64,000 nucleotides of DNA from an uncultured Myxococcales bacterium (GCA_937975765.1 CALJUR010000091.1:1-64000); one strand, 5' to 3'; counted from the stretch's first letter, positions 42,523-53,184 are shown. Numbers and translations: made by a program. Notes: generated by a model not told the origin, from the letters alone.

Positions 42523-43694
42523 ACGGGCTGGAACCGGCGCGAAGGGGACCGGGCCTGCGGGTGACGGCGCTGGCCGCGTTCACGTGGACCTGCCTGGCGG
42601 CCTGCTCGACCGGCGCTGGGACGGGGGACGTCCCGGGCGACCTCGGGGGATCGGACGCGTCGGATATCGATCCGGCGTGCGTCCCCTCCTGCCAGGGGAA
42701 AACCTGCGGGTTCGACGGGTGCGGGGGGACCTGCGGGACGTGCCAGGGGGGGACCGTGTGCAATGGCGCCTCGTGCATCGAGGACCCCTGCCCGGCCGGG
42801 TTCGCCCTGGTTCCGGCCGCGACCTTCACGGCCGGGTCCCCTGCCTCCGAGCCGGGCCGCGAGGCCGGCGGCGGCGACGAGACGGCGCACGTCGTGCAGG
42901 TCTCCCGCGCCTTCTGCATGGGCACGACCGAGGTGACCCAAGGGGAGTGGACCCGGGTGACCGGCAGGAACCCGGCGTACTTCGCAGGATGCGGCGAGAA
43001 CTGCCCCGTGGAGGGGATCAACTGGTACGACGCCATCGCGTTCTGCAACGCGCTCTCCACGCAGGAGGGCCTGACCCCCTGCTACCAGGTCGGGGGTGAG
43101 AGCGGCACCTTCGGCGGCGGATGCGTGAAGGGCCAAGTCCAGTGCTCGGGCGATTTCCGGTACGAGTCGGTCGCCTGGACGGGGACCGGGTGCACGGGAT
43201 ACCGGCTGCCGACGGAGGCCGAGTGGGAACTGGCCGCCAGGGCCGGGACGATGTCCGCGACGGGCGAAGGCACGGTGGACGGGGACCACCTGGACTGCCA
43301 GTCCCCGAATCCCGTGCTGGACGGGGTGGCGTGGTACTGCGGGAACGCCGACGCCTCCTACCCCGACGCCTACGACTGCGCGGCCTGGAGCCCCCTTCCC
43401 CGCTGCGGGCCCCAGCCCGTCGGAGGCAAGGGGCCGAACGCGCTGGGGCTGCACGACATGCTGGGCAACGTCTTCGAGTTCTGCTGGGACTGGTACTCGG
43501 ACTACGCGGACCAGGAGGTCGTCGATCCGGCCGGTCCCGCCACCGGGTACAACCGCGTGATGCGGGGCGGCGCCTGGGACAGCAGCGCCCGGTTCGTGCG
43601 GTTCGCCGCGCGGGTCGGGATGAACCCCGGGGACCGCGGGGACGCCGGCCTTCGCCTGGTCCGGGCGCCGGCCGCCGGAGGAGGCGCGCGATGA
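42519..43694 (+). CDS. Lipoprotein with formylglycine-generating-enzyme-like (SUMF1/FGE-sulfatase) domain (391 aa)
   Basis: A lipobox (TCLAAC, Cys29) is followed by the Cys-rich module (residues 54-86, C-x-P-x-C-x-GKTCG-x-DGCGG) shared with the lipoprotein at 31132. The C-terminal 300 residues form the FGE-type fold: MGTTEVTQGEWTRVTGRNPAYF, PVEGINWYDAIAFCNALS, GYRLPTEAEWELAARAG, LGLHDMLGNVFEFCWDWY and VMRGGAWDSSARFVRFAARVG. Classical sulfatase-activating enzymes use two cysteines near the C-terminus; here the only ones near GNVFEFC cannot be assigned that job, so catalytic activity is doubtful and a binding role is possible. It overlaps the pump gene by four bases. Confidence 0.9.
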   Translation: MNGLEPARRGPGLRVTALAAFTWTCLAACSTGAGTGDVPGDLGGSDASDIDPACVPSCQGKTCGFDGCGGTCGTCQGGTVCNGASCIEDPCPAGFALVPAATFTAGSPASEPGREAGGGDETAHVVQVSRAFCMGTTEVTQGEWTRVTGRNPAYFAGCGENCPVEGINWYDAIAFCNALSTQEGLTPCYQVGGESGTFGGGCVKGQVQCSGDFRYESVAWTGTGCTGYRLPTEAEWELAARAGTMSATGEGTVDGDHLDCQSPNPVLDGVAWYCGNADASYPDAYDCAAWSPLPRCGPQPVGGKGPNALGLHDMLGNVFEFCWDWYSDYADQEVVDPAGPATGYNRVMRGGAWDSSARFVRFAARVGMNPGDRGDAGLRLVRAPAAGGGAR

Positions 43695-44647
43695 AGATCC
43701 TTTCGACCGCGATGCTGCATGCCTCGATCCTCCTGGCGATCCTCGGCGCGGGATGCGGGGGCACCGGCGAACCGGGCGCCGACGTCCTGCCCTCCGACAC
43801 GCCCCCGGACGAGTCCATGGTCGCCCGGGTCCCCTACCGCGTCCTGTGCTTCAACGTCATGTGCTCCGCCTGCGGCAGCCCGGCGGACGAGCCCTGGGAC
43901 GCCCGGGTGGCCCACTTCGGAGACCTGTTCGCCCGCCTCCAGCCCGACCTCGTCGGCCTGCAGGAACTGATCGTGGGGGACGAGGTGGACCAGGTGCTGG
44001 CGGTCGCGCCCGGCTTCGCCGCGTCGTACTTCCCCGGGAACGACGACTTCATCCCCTACCCGGACGCGGCCGTGCTGTATCGCACCGACCGGTTCCAGGA
44101 AATCGAGACCGGGTGGTACTGGCTGAGCCCGACCCCGGACACGGCCGGCTCGCTGGGATTCTCGCCGGGCCAGATCCTGCCCCGCGTCGTGGCGTGGGTG
44201 CACCTGAAGGACCGCGTGCACGCGACCGACCTCTACTTCGCGACGACGCACTTCGACTCGACGCATCCCCAGCAGGAGAACTCGGCGCCCCTCGTGATCG
44301 AGAGGACCGCGCCCTGGGCCGCGAGGATGCCGGTCATCCAGACGGGGGACTTCAACACCGAGCCGCGGGACCCTGCCTTCCAGGTGCTGACCCGCGGCGT
44401 GGACGCCACGGGCTTCCGGTTCGAGGACGCGTTCGCGCTGGCCCCGGGCTGGCACGTGGAATCCGACGCCGAGCCGCCCCCGCCGTACGACCCGACCAAC
44501 CGGATCGACCACGTCCTGGTGGCCGGGGGCGACTGGACCGCGACCGACTGGTTCGTGGACCTGCACCGGTACGGGCCGGACCGCCGGTTCCCCTCGGATC
44601 ACCGCGCGGTGATGGCCGTGCTGGAACTGGCCCTGCCGCCCCGGTAG
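43691..44647 (+). CDS. Lipoprotein of the endonuclease/exonuclease/phosphatase superfamily (318 aa)
   Basis: A lipobox (LGAGC, Cys22) anchors the protein. The rest is an EEP (DNase I-like) domain: RVLCFNVMCSACGS, LVGLQELI (catalytic Glu), TTHFDSTHPQQ, VIQTGDFNTEPRD (GDFN with the catalytic Asp and Asn), NRIDHVLVAG and the closing SDHRAVMAVLE with the catalytic Asp-His pair. The main active residues are therefore retained. Substrates in the family include nucleic acids, phosphoinositides and sphingomyelin. The gene is the last of the efflux operon, overlapping the FGE-like gene by four bases. Confidence 0.92.
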   Translation: MKILSTAMLHASILLAILGAGCGGTGEPGADVLPSDTPPDESMVARVPYRVLCFNVMCSACGSPADEPWDARVAHFGDLFARLQPDLVGLQELIVGDEVDQVLAVAPGFAASYFPGNDDFIPYPDAAVLYRTDRFQEIETGWYWLSPTPDTAGSLGFSPGQILPRVVAWVHLKDRVHATDLYFATTHFDSTHPQQENSAPLVIERTAPWAARMPVIQTGDFNTEPRDPAFQVLTRGVDATGFRFEDAFALAPGWHVESDAEPPPPYDPTNRIDHVLVAGGDWTATDWFVDLHRYGPDRRFPSDHRAVMAVLELALPPR

Positions 44648-44666
44648 GAGGTCCCGGATTCCGGTG

Positions 44667-44695
44667 TTCGTGCCCGGGCCCGGTCGGGGTACACT
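44667..44695 (+). promoter_or_regulatory. Candidate promoter for the DUF2891-DUF1284 pair
   Basis: TTCGTG (44667-44672), 17-base spacer, TACACT (44690-44695), 27 bases before the ATG. Confidence 0.4.
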
Positions 44696-44722
44696 GCACG
44701 GGTCGAACGGGAGGCGTTCCCG

Positions 44723-45847
44723 ATGCGATCCGCGACCGTCCTGCTGGTGGCTGCCCTGGCTTCCGTTTCCGTGCCGGCGTCCGCCGAACCTGCACCCGTG
44801 CCCGTTGCGCCCCCGTATGCCGGGTCCGACGGCACGATGGACGCCGCCGGGGCGCGCCGGCTGGCCGGCCTGTCGCTGGCCTGCGTGGACCGCCCCTTCC
44901 CGAACAAGCCGGGGCACGTGATCGAGTTCGCCGGCCACCTGCGCCCGCCGAAGGTCCTCACCCCCGCCTTCCACGGCTGCTTCGACTGGCACTCCGCCGT
45001 GCACGGCCACTGGGCCCTGGCGCGGGTGCTGAAGGCGTTCCCGGGCCTGCCCGACGCCGCGCCGATCCGTGCCGCCCTGTCGCGGCACCTTCGCCCGGAC
45101 GTGCTGGCCCGCGAACGCGCCTTCTTCCAGGAGAAGCGCAACCGCACCTTCGAGCGCCCGTACGGCTGGGGCTGGTACCTGCGCCTGGCGGCCGAACTGC
45201 GCGCCTTCGACGACCCCGACGCGCGCCGCTGGTCCGCAGCGGTCGAACCCCTGGCGCGGGACTTCGCGGCGTCGATGGCCACCTACCTGGCCCGCCTGTC
45301 CTTCCCGATCCGCGAGGGCACGCACGCGAACACGGCCTTCGCGCTGACCCACGCGTGGGATTACGCGGTCGCGGCGGACGACGCCACGCTGAAGGGCGCG
45401 ATCGACGCGGCCGCCCGGCGCTTCTACCTCGCGGACCGGGCCTGCCCGCTGGCCTACGAGCCGTCCGGCGAGGATTTCCTGTCCCCGTGCCTGGCCGAGG
45501 CCGACCTGGTGCGGCGCGTGCTGCCGGCCGGCGAGTTCCGCGAGTGGCTGCGCGCCTTCCTGCCCTCGACGGGCGACGCGGCCGCCTTCCAACTGGAACC
45601 GCCCGAGGTGCGCGACCGCCAGGACCCGAGGATCGGGCACCTGATCGGCCTGGACTTCCACCGCGCGTGGTGCCTGCTGGGCATCGCGTCCGCCCTGCCC
45701 CCCGGGGATCCGCTGGCGGATCGGCTGCGGTCGCTGGCCGACGCCCACCGGTCCGCCGGCCTGAGCGACATGCAGGACAGCGGCTACGGCGGCGAGCACT
45801 GGCTGGCGTCCTTCGCGCTGTACCTGCTGGCCGGGAGCGGGCGATGA
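44723..45847 (+). CDS. DUF2891-family exported protein (374 aa)
   Basis: A signal peptide (ATVLLVAALASVSVPASA) precedes an all-helical alpha/alpha-toroid-like domain. The family signature FHGCFDWHSAVHGHWAL is clear, as are RPYGWGWYLRLAAELR, REGTHANTAFAL and HRAWCLLGIASALP. The histidine- and tryptophan-rich motifs suggest a glycoside-processing or sugar-binding role, but the family's activity is not established to my knowledge. ATG 44723 follows GGGAGGCG. It overlaps the DUF1284 gene by four bases. Confidence 0.92.
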   Translation: MRSATVLLVAALASVSVPASAEPAPVPVAPPYAGSDGTMDAAGARRLAGLSLACVDRPFPNKPGHVIEFAGHLRPPKVLTPAFHGCFDWHSAVHGHWALARVLKAFPGLPDAAPIRAALSRHLRPDVLARERAFFQEKRNRTFERPYGWGWYLRLAAELRAFDDPDARRWSAAVEPLARDFAASMATYLARLSFPIREGTHANTAFALTHAWDYAVAADDATLKGAIDAAARRFYLADRACPLAYEPSGEDFLSPCLAEADLVRRVLPAGEFREWLRAFLPSTGDAAAFQLEPPEVRDRQDPRIGHLIGLDFHRAWCLLGIASALPPGDPLADRLRSLADAHRSAGLSDMQDSGYGGEHWLASFALYLLAGSGR

Positions 45848-46254
45848 GCGCCCCGATCCGGTTGCGGGGACACCACCTCGGATGCGTCCGGGGCTTCGCG
45901 GGCCACGGCTACGACCCGGCCTTCACGGACTGCCTGGCCGCGATCGCCTCGGCCCTTTCCGCCGACCCTGCGCACCCGGTCCTCGTCGTGGAAGGCGTGG
46001 ACGACGTCTGCGCGCCCTGCCCCCACCGCGACGGCCCGCGCTGCGCCCGGGACCCCTCGGCCGACGCCGCCGTCCGCGCCCACGACGCCGCCTTCCTGCA
46101 CGCGCTTTCCCTCGTCCCGGGCGACGTGGTGACCCCCGCCTCCGTCCGCGACCGCATCGAACGCTCGCCCGCCCTCCGCGAGGCTCTCCGGGACGCCTGC
46201 GCCGTCTGCCCCTGGACCGGCGTCTGCACGTTCTTCCGGGACGTCCTTGCCTGA
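45844..46254 (+). CDS. DUF1284-family cysteine-rich protein (136 aa)
   Basis: The opening IRLRGHHLGCVRGFAGHGY is the family signature. Seven cysteines in three groups (VCAPCPH, GPRC, CAVCPWTGVC) suggest binding of a metal or iron-sulfur cluster, which is inference. Function is unknown. Its ATG overlaps the DUF2891 stop, so the exported protein and this cytosolic one are made together. It ends 47 bases before the higA remnant. Confidence 0.9.
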   Translation: MSAPIRLRGHHLGCVRGFAGHGYDPAFTDCLAAIASALSADPAHPVLVVEGVDDVCAPCPHRDGPRCARDPSADAAVRAHDAAFLHALSLVPGDVVTPASVRDRIERSPALREALRDACAVCPWTGVCTFFRDVLA

Positions 46255-46301
46255 TTCCCATGCATCCAGGAAACGTCGAGAGCGGTCGGTCCAAGCGGCA
46301 A

Positions 46302-46475
46302 TCAGGCGACTTTCTGCCGGAAGACCTCGACGTCGCGTTCGATCCGGCGGCCTTCCTGGTCCCGCATCGTTTCCAGGTCGTATCGCATCTGCAGGTTCAG
46401 CCAGAACTCCGCCGACGACCCGAAGAACCGCGACAGCCGCAGCGCCGTGTCCGCGCTGATGCCGCGCTTTCCATG
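46302..46475 (-). pseudogene. higA: 3' remnant of a HigA-type antitoxin gene
   Basis: The minus strand encodes the last 57 residues of an XRE-family HigA antitoxin: GKRGISADTALRLSRFFGSS, then AEFWLNLQMRYDLETMRD and a charged tail ending in VFRQKVA and a TGA stop. The first half of the helix-turn-helix and the start codon are gone. Reading continues upstream only into a TAG about 20 bases beyond the joint. At about 46473-46476 the sequence passes directly into the IS91-type transposase remnant, which lies on the opposite strand. The toxin gene (higB) that normally precedes higA is absent. The piece is too short to be in most gene lists. Confidence 0.8.
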
Positions 46476-47046
46476 GCTGCGAAATGCCTACGACGACGGA
46501 CGCCTGGACCTCGCCGGAGCCGCCGAAGAACTCACGTCCCCGGACCGCTTCCGGAACTTCCTGTCCGGCCTGTATGCCAAGGACTGGCTGGTGTACCTGA
46601 AGCGGGCCTTCGCCGGGCCCGAGCACGTCATCGAGTATCTGGGCCGCTACACCCACCGCACCGGCATCTCGAATCATCGCCTCGTGTCGATGAACGCCGA
46701 CGCCGTCCGCTTCCGCACGAAGGACGGGCGCGCGGAGGACCTGGCCCCGCAGGAATTCATCCGCCGTTTCCTGCTGCACGTCCTGCCGCCGCGCTTCGTG
46801 AAGATCCGGCACTGCGGCCTGCTCGCGCCCTCGAACGTCAACAGCCGACTCGTGGTGGCGCGGCGGCGGCTCGGAGCCGGCAAGCCCGCGCCCGCTGCGC
46901 CCCGCCCGGGCTGGCGCGAACTGATGCTCCGCCTGACCGGCGTGGACCCGATGCTCTGTCCCGCCTGCCGGTCACAACTCGTGCGCTACCGTCTCCTGCC
47001 CGGCCTCGATCACCAGGCCACGCCACGCATCGAGGACTCGTCATGA
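46473..47046 (+). mobile_element. 5'-truncated IS91-family transposase remnant
   Basis: The frame carries the C-terminal third of an IS91/IS801-like Y2 (rolling-circle) transposase: KDWLVYLKRAFAGPEHVIEY, GRYTHRTGISNHRLV, then QEFIRRFLLHVLPPRFVKIR, HCGLLAPSN and DPMLCPACRSQLVRY. The catalytic tyrosines and the N-terminal zinc finger of a complete 400-residue enzyme are missing. An ATG at 46447 lies in the antitoxin remnant, so a chimeric reading frame of 199 codons exists, but it is not a functional transposase. The end at 47046 is the natural family end. Confidence 0.85.
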
Positions 47047-47582
47047 GAGGTGGAACCGGAACTCCGGGGTGCCAGGGCTTCCGATATTGGCCGTCCCAGG
47101 CGGCACGGCATCCGTGCGTCCCGAGCACGCCCTGGCGGTCCCTCGCGACATGCAGGGAGGCCGGCAATCCCGGATCCAGTGCCGAACACGGCGGGGAGGC
47201 CGACGGAGCGACCACAGCGTCCCCGCCCGAAGTGGAGCGAGGGCCTGAACCGAGGCCGGAGCGTGAAGCCGCGACCCGCGCGGGCGGCGGTGGCGAGCAT
47301 CTCCGGCCTCCGTGACAGAGCCCGTCGCGGTCGCGGCAGCTCCGGCGGAGGCGAAGGCCCCGCTCCACTCGGGAAGGGGCGGGGGGGGATCCGGAGCGGA
47401 GGCGGCCTCCCCGCCGGACCCCTTCCCCGGAGGACCGTTCGACGGGATCGGTTTCTCGACGGTCGCCATCCCGAGCGTGGTGCCCCTGACGAAAGTTCCC
47501 GGTCCCCGCCAGACCTTCCCGCCCAGCGCCTCCGACCGGATCCACCTCTCCCCGGCGGCCCTCCCCGCGACGCCCTTTCCCG
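47047..47582. other. Non-coding stretch after the transposase remnant
   Basis: No frame here has homology-like features. Short open frames exist because of GC richness (one of 98 codons at 47312-47608), but they lack ribosome sites and recognisable motifs. It may include the right end of the IS91-type element; I could not find a clear end. Confidence 0.55.
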
Positions 47583-47611
47583 TTGACTTCGCGTGGCGAT
47601 TCGGGTAAACG
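47583..47611 (+). promoter_or_regulatory. Candidate sigma70-type promoter for the EF-G-like gene
   Basis: TTGACT (47583-47588), 17-base spacer, TAAACG (47606-47611), about 90 bases before the ATG. Confidence 0.5.
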
Positions 47612-47699
47612 AAGTCGCTCGGCGCGCAAACCCCCGCCCGTTTCGGATCGGGATTGCCCCGAAGGCCCTGCGACCACGGACACTCAAGGGAAGGCACGA

Positions 47700-49775
47700 A
47701 TGAAGACGTACGAACCGGGTCAGATTCGCAACATCGGCCTGTACGGCCACCAGGGTACGGGCAAGACGACGGTGGCCGAGGCGCTGGCGTTCCTGGGCAA
47801 GGCCACGACCCGGCTGTGCAGCGTGGTCGAGGGCAACTCGAACTTCGATTTCGACGGCGAGGAGATCCGCCGCAAGTCCTCCATGTCCACGGCGGTCGGC
47901 TGGGCCGAGTGGGGGAAGAACCTCGTCAACATCATCGACAACCCCGGCGACTCCAACTTCGCCGCCGAGGCCGTCATGTCCCTGGTCGCCGCGGACCTGG
48001 GCGTCATCGTGGTCAGCGCGGTCGACGGCTTCCAGGTCGGCACCGAGAAGGCCTTCCAGATGCTGCAGGAGGCCGGCATCCCGATGGCGATCCTGGTGAC
48101 CAAGGTCGACAAGGAGCGGTCCGACTTCCACAAGACCCTGGGCCAGTTGCAGGAAGCCCTGGGCGGCGCGGTCGTGCCGGTGGCGCTTCCCATCGGCGCC
48201 GAGGCCGCGTTCAGCGGCGTCGTGGACCTGGTCGGCATGGAGGCGCGGTCCTACGCCGGCGGCCCGAACGGCACGAAGGGATCGATCCCCGCGGACATGA
48301 ACGACGCCGTCGCCTCCGCCCGCGAGGTGATGGTCGAGAAGCTCGCCGAGCAGGACGACGAGTTGATGATGAAGTACCTGGACGGCGGCGAACTGTCCAA
48401 CGACGACCTGAAGGTCTGCCTGTCCAAGGGCCTGAAGACCGGCGGCGTGGTCCCCGTCCTGGTCGCGAACGCCGCGACCGGCGCCGGCATGGACCTGCTG
48501 CTGGACCTCGTGACGACGTACGGTCCGTCCCCGCTGGACCGCGCCAGCTACAAGACCGCGAGGGACGGCGCCGAAACCCCCGTGGTCGTCTCCCCGACCG
48601 GCGCGTTCCTGGGCTACGTCTTCAAGACGACGGTCGACATCCAGACCGGCAAGATCACGATCTTCCGCGTCGTGTCGGGCAGCGTCCCCGCCGACGGCTT
48701 CCTGAACGTCAACACCGGCGTGCGCGAGCGCTTCGGCGGCATCGGCAAGCTGCTGGGCAAGAAGTTCGACACCATCACGACGGCCGTCTGCGGCGACATC
48801 GTCGCGGTGGTCAAGCTGAAGGAGACCCGCACCGGCCAGACGCTGGCGGCCGACGGCAACCAGGGCGAACTGGCAACGATGCCCCTGCCGATGCCGTGCA
48901 TCTCCTACGCGGTGAAGCCGAAGAGCCAGGGCGACGAGGACAAGGTGTCCGCGGCCGTCCAGAAACTGGTCGAGGAGGACGTGGGCCTGACCCTGTCCCG
49001 CGACGACGAGTCGAAGGAGTTCCTGCTGCACGGCCTGGGCCAGGGCCACATCCAGACCGCCGTCGACAAGCTGAAGCGCAAGTTCGGCGTCGACGTCGAC
49101 ATGAAACTGCCCCGCATCCCGTACCGCGAGACGATCCGCGGCAGCGTCAAGTTCGTCGAAGGCAAGCACAAGAAGCAGTCCGGCGGCCGCGGCCAGTTCG
49201 GCGTGTGCTACATCGATATGGAGCCGATGCCGCGCGGCGAGGGCTTCGTGTTCGAGGACGCGATCTTCGGCGGCAGCATCCCGCGCCAGTTCATCCCCGC
49301 CGTCGAGAAGGGCATCCGCGACTGCCTGAACAAGGGCGTCGTCGCCGGCTACCCGGTCGTGGACTTCAAGGTCCGCCTGGTGGACGGCAAGTACCACGAC
49401 GTCGATTCCGACTCGCGGTCGTTCGAGATGGCCGGATCCCGCGGCTTCAAGGCGGCGTTCAAGCAGTGCCGCCCCGCAATCCTCGAGCCCGTCATGACCG
49501 TGACGATCGTCATCCCGGACGAGTGCCTGGGCGACATCATGGGCGACGTCTCGTCGCGCCGCGGTCGCATCCTGGGCACGGACGCGAAGGGCAAGAACCA
49601 GATCGTCAAGGCCGCCATCCCGATGTCCGAGGTCCTGACCTACGCGTCGGACCTGCGGTCGATGACTTCCGATCGCGGCACCTTCACGATGGAAGTGGAC
49701 CACTACGAGGAATTGCCGCAGAACCTGGCCGACAAGCTGATCCAGGAGGCCAAGCTGGAGGAAGAGGAGGAGTAG
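47700..49775 (+). CDS. EF-G-like translation GTPase with altered switch motifs (691 aa)
   Basis: All five EF-G domains are present: G domain 1-270, beta-barrel domain II (GYVFKTTVDIQTGKITIFRVVSG), domain III, domain IV (YRETIRGSVKFVEGKHKKQSGGRGQFG) and domain V (EPVMTVTIVIPDECLGDIMGDVSSRRGRI). G1 is GHQGTGKTT (16-24). G3 reads DNPGD (80-84), where canonical EF-G has DTPGH, so the histidine that positions the catalytic water is replaced by Asp84. G4 is TKVD (134-137) instead of NKxD. This places it with EF-G paralogues (EF-G2-like), not the housekeeping fusA, which also is normally next to rpsG/rpsL and tuf. ATG 47700 follows AAGGGAAGG. Role unknown. Confidence 0.92.
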   Translation: MKTYEPGQIRNIGLYGHQGTGKTTVAEALAFLGKATTRLCSVVEGNSNFDFDGEEIRRKSSMSTAVGWAEWGKNLVNIIDNPGDSNFAAEAVMSLVAADLGVIVVSAVDGFQVGTEKAFQMLQEAGIPMAILVTKVDKERSDFHKTLGQLQEALGGAVVPVALPIGAEAAFSGVVDLVGMEARSYAGGPNGTKGSIPADMNDAVASAREVMVEKLAEQDDELMMKYLDGGELSNDDLKVCLSKGLKTGGVVPVLVANAATGAGMDLLLDLVTTYGPSPLDRASYKTARDGAETPVVVSPTGAFLGYVFKTTVDIQTGKITIFRVVSGSVPADGFLNVNTGVRERFGGIGKLLGKKFDTITTAVCGDIVAVVKLKETRTGQTLAADGNQGELATMPLPMPCISYAVKPKSQGDEDKVSAAVQKLVEEDVGLTLSRDDESKEFLLHGLGQGHIQTAVDKLKRKFGVDVDMKLPRIPYRETIRGSVKFVEGKHKKQSGGRGQFGVCYIDMEPMPRGEGFVFEDAIFGGSIPRQFIPAVEKGIRDCLNKGVVAGYPVVDFKVRLVDGKYHDVDSDSRSFEMAGSRGFKAAFKQCRPAILEPVMTVTIVIPDECLGDIMGDVSSRRGRILGTDAKGKNQIVKAAIPMSEVLTYASDLRSMTSDRGTFTMEVDHYEELPQNLADKLIQEAKLEEEEE

Positions 49776-49799
49776 CCTTCCCTCCACCGCGACCCGGGC

Positions 49800-49805
49800 T
49801 ACAAT
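49800..49805 (+). promoter_or_regulatory. Possible -10 box (TACAAT) before the helical-repeat gene
   Basis: TACAAT lies 28 bases before the GTG start. No good -35 box accompanies it. Confidence 0.25.
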
Positions 49806-49833
49806 CGGTCCCGTCAGGCCCGGAGGCTTCATC

Positions 49834-51141
49834 GTGGTCCACCTGGAAATCGTCCCCATCCGTTTCGAGGATCTGCCGGCCGTCGCCCAGCCGGGCTCGG
49901 CCCCGGACGCCCCCGTCGAACGCAAGATGATGCTGGCCCGTGCGGCGCTGCCGATGCCACCCGACGACCTGCTGATGTCGCTGGCCTTCCTGGCCCAGGA
50001 TCCGGCCGAGGCGGTGGCCCGGACCTCCCGGGAATCCATCGACGCGATGCCCTGGGACGTGCTGTCGGCGACGATCCCGCAACTGTCGCACGCGGGCGTT
50101 CTGGACCACCTGGCCCGCGAACACGGCCGTCTGAACGAGCACCTGTGGCCGATGGTCGCCGGCAACCGCCACGCGGCCGATTCCACCGTCGCCTGGATCG
50201 CCTCCAAGGGCAGCGGGCCGGTCCTGGACCAGATCTCCGCCAACCAGATGCGGTTCCACCGCTTCCCGGCCATCGTCGAGGCCCTGTACTACAACGCGCA
50301 CACCCGCATGGGCACCGTCAGCACCGTGCTGGAGAACGCGGTGCGCCTGGGGATCGACCTGTCGCACATCCCCGGGTACCAGGAGATCGTCGCGTCGATC
50401 CTGGGCGCCGACACCGCGGCGAGGATGGGCGCGGGAACGAAGGCAGCACCGGTCGCCGAACCCGTGCCGCCAATCCCGCCCGGGTCCCAGCCGCCCCCCG
50501 CGCCGATCGCCGTGCCGCAGGCGGACCTGGCCGCTTCCCTCGAGGCCGAACTGGCCCGTGCCCTGGCCGAATCCGGGACGGCGGCGACGGGCGAGGATGG
50601 CCAGGCCCGGCCCGAGGAAGGCACCCTGGACGAGGGCTCGTTCTTCGAACTGCTGCAGAAGGCGGCCGCGGACTCCGAGGCCGAAGGCGCCGACAAGCCC
50701 GAGGAGAAGGAACGGGAGTCGGCCGCCCTGTGGGCCAAGATCGCCAAGATGTCGATCGCGCAGAAGGTGCGGTTCGCGCTGCTGGGGGACGAGGCGGCCC
50801 GCGCCATGCTGATCCGGGACACCCGCCGCATGGTGTACCTGTCCGTGATGAAGAGCCCACGGCTGACCGACAAGGAGATCTCCGGATACGCGAAGAGCCG
50901 CAACATCAACGAGGAGGTCATCCGGATGATCGCCTCGGACCGCGACTGGACGAAGAACTACAACGTCAAGCTGTCGCTGGTTTCCAACCCGAAGTGCCCC
51001 CCGAACACGGCGGTGAACTTCCTGCGCGTGCTGACGACCAAGGACATCAAGAACATCTCCGGCAGCCGCGACGTGCCCGGCTACATCGCGCGCCAGGCCA
51101 AGCAGATCCTCGACAACCGGGAACAGGGCAAGCGCAACTGA
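49834..51141 (+). CDS. Conserved helical protein of unknown function (435 aa)
   Basis: I recognise a deltaproteobacterial/myxobacterial pattern but no named function. N-terminal residues 1-195 are helical (LARAALPMPPDDLLMSLAFL). A Pro/Ala linker (residues about 205-235) leads to a C-terminal domain, whose core IAKMSIAQKVRFALLGDEAARAMLIRD, SPRLTDKEISGYAKSRNINEEVIRMIA and TKNYNVKLSLVSNPKCPPNTAVNFLRVL looks like HEAT/ARM-type repeats. No signal peptide or membrane helix. The GTG start (49834) is used. It sits between the EF-G-like and selB genes, 58 bases after the first and 32 before the second, so a translation-linked job is possible but unproven. Confidence 0.8.
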   Translation: MVHLEIVPIRFEDLPAVAQPGSAPDAPVERKMMLARAALPMPPDDLLMSLAFLAQDPAEAVARTSRESIDAMPWDVLSATIPQLSHAGVLDHLAREHGRLNEHLWPMVAGNRHAADSTVAWIASKGSGPVLDQISANQMRFHRFPAIVEALYYNAHTRMGTVSTVLENAVRLGIDLSHIPGYQEIVASILGADTAARMGAGTKAAPVAEPVPPIPPGSQPPPAPIAVPQADLAASLEAELARALAESGTAATGEDGQARPEEGTLDEGSFFELLQKAAADSEAEGADKPEEKERESAALWAKIAKMSIAQKVRFALLGDEAARAMLIRDTRRMVYLSVMKSPRLTDKEISGYAKSRNINEEVIRMIASDRDWTKNYNVKLSLVSNPKCPPNTAVNFLRVLTTKDIKNISGSRDVPGYIARQAKQILDNREQGKRN

Positions 51142-51173
51142 CGTTTCCGGACCCGGCCAAGGGGGGAGCCGCG

Positions 51174-53108
<1,935 letters not shown>

Positions 53109-53184
53109 CGCCCGGACTTGTCCCGCCCCGCGTTCGCGGGTATCTTGTCCTTGTCCACGCCAGCGTTTCTCGCGGAGGCCCGCG

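Noticed and set aside
42519..43694. Active sulfatase-activating enzyme
   Set aside because: The FGE fold is clear but the catalytic cysteine pair is not placed as in known enzymes, and no sulfatase gene is near.
46447..47046. Complete IS91-type transposase gene
   Set aside because: Only the C-terminal third is present; the first residues of this frame come from antisense of the higA remnant.
47312..47608. 98-codon plus-strand frame upstream of the EF-G-like gene
   Set aside because: No ribosome site, Pro/Ser/Ala-rich composition, and it overlaps the promoter of the real gene.
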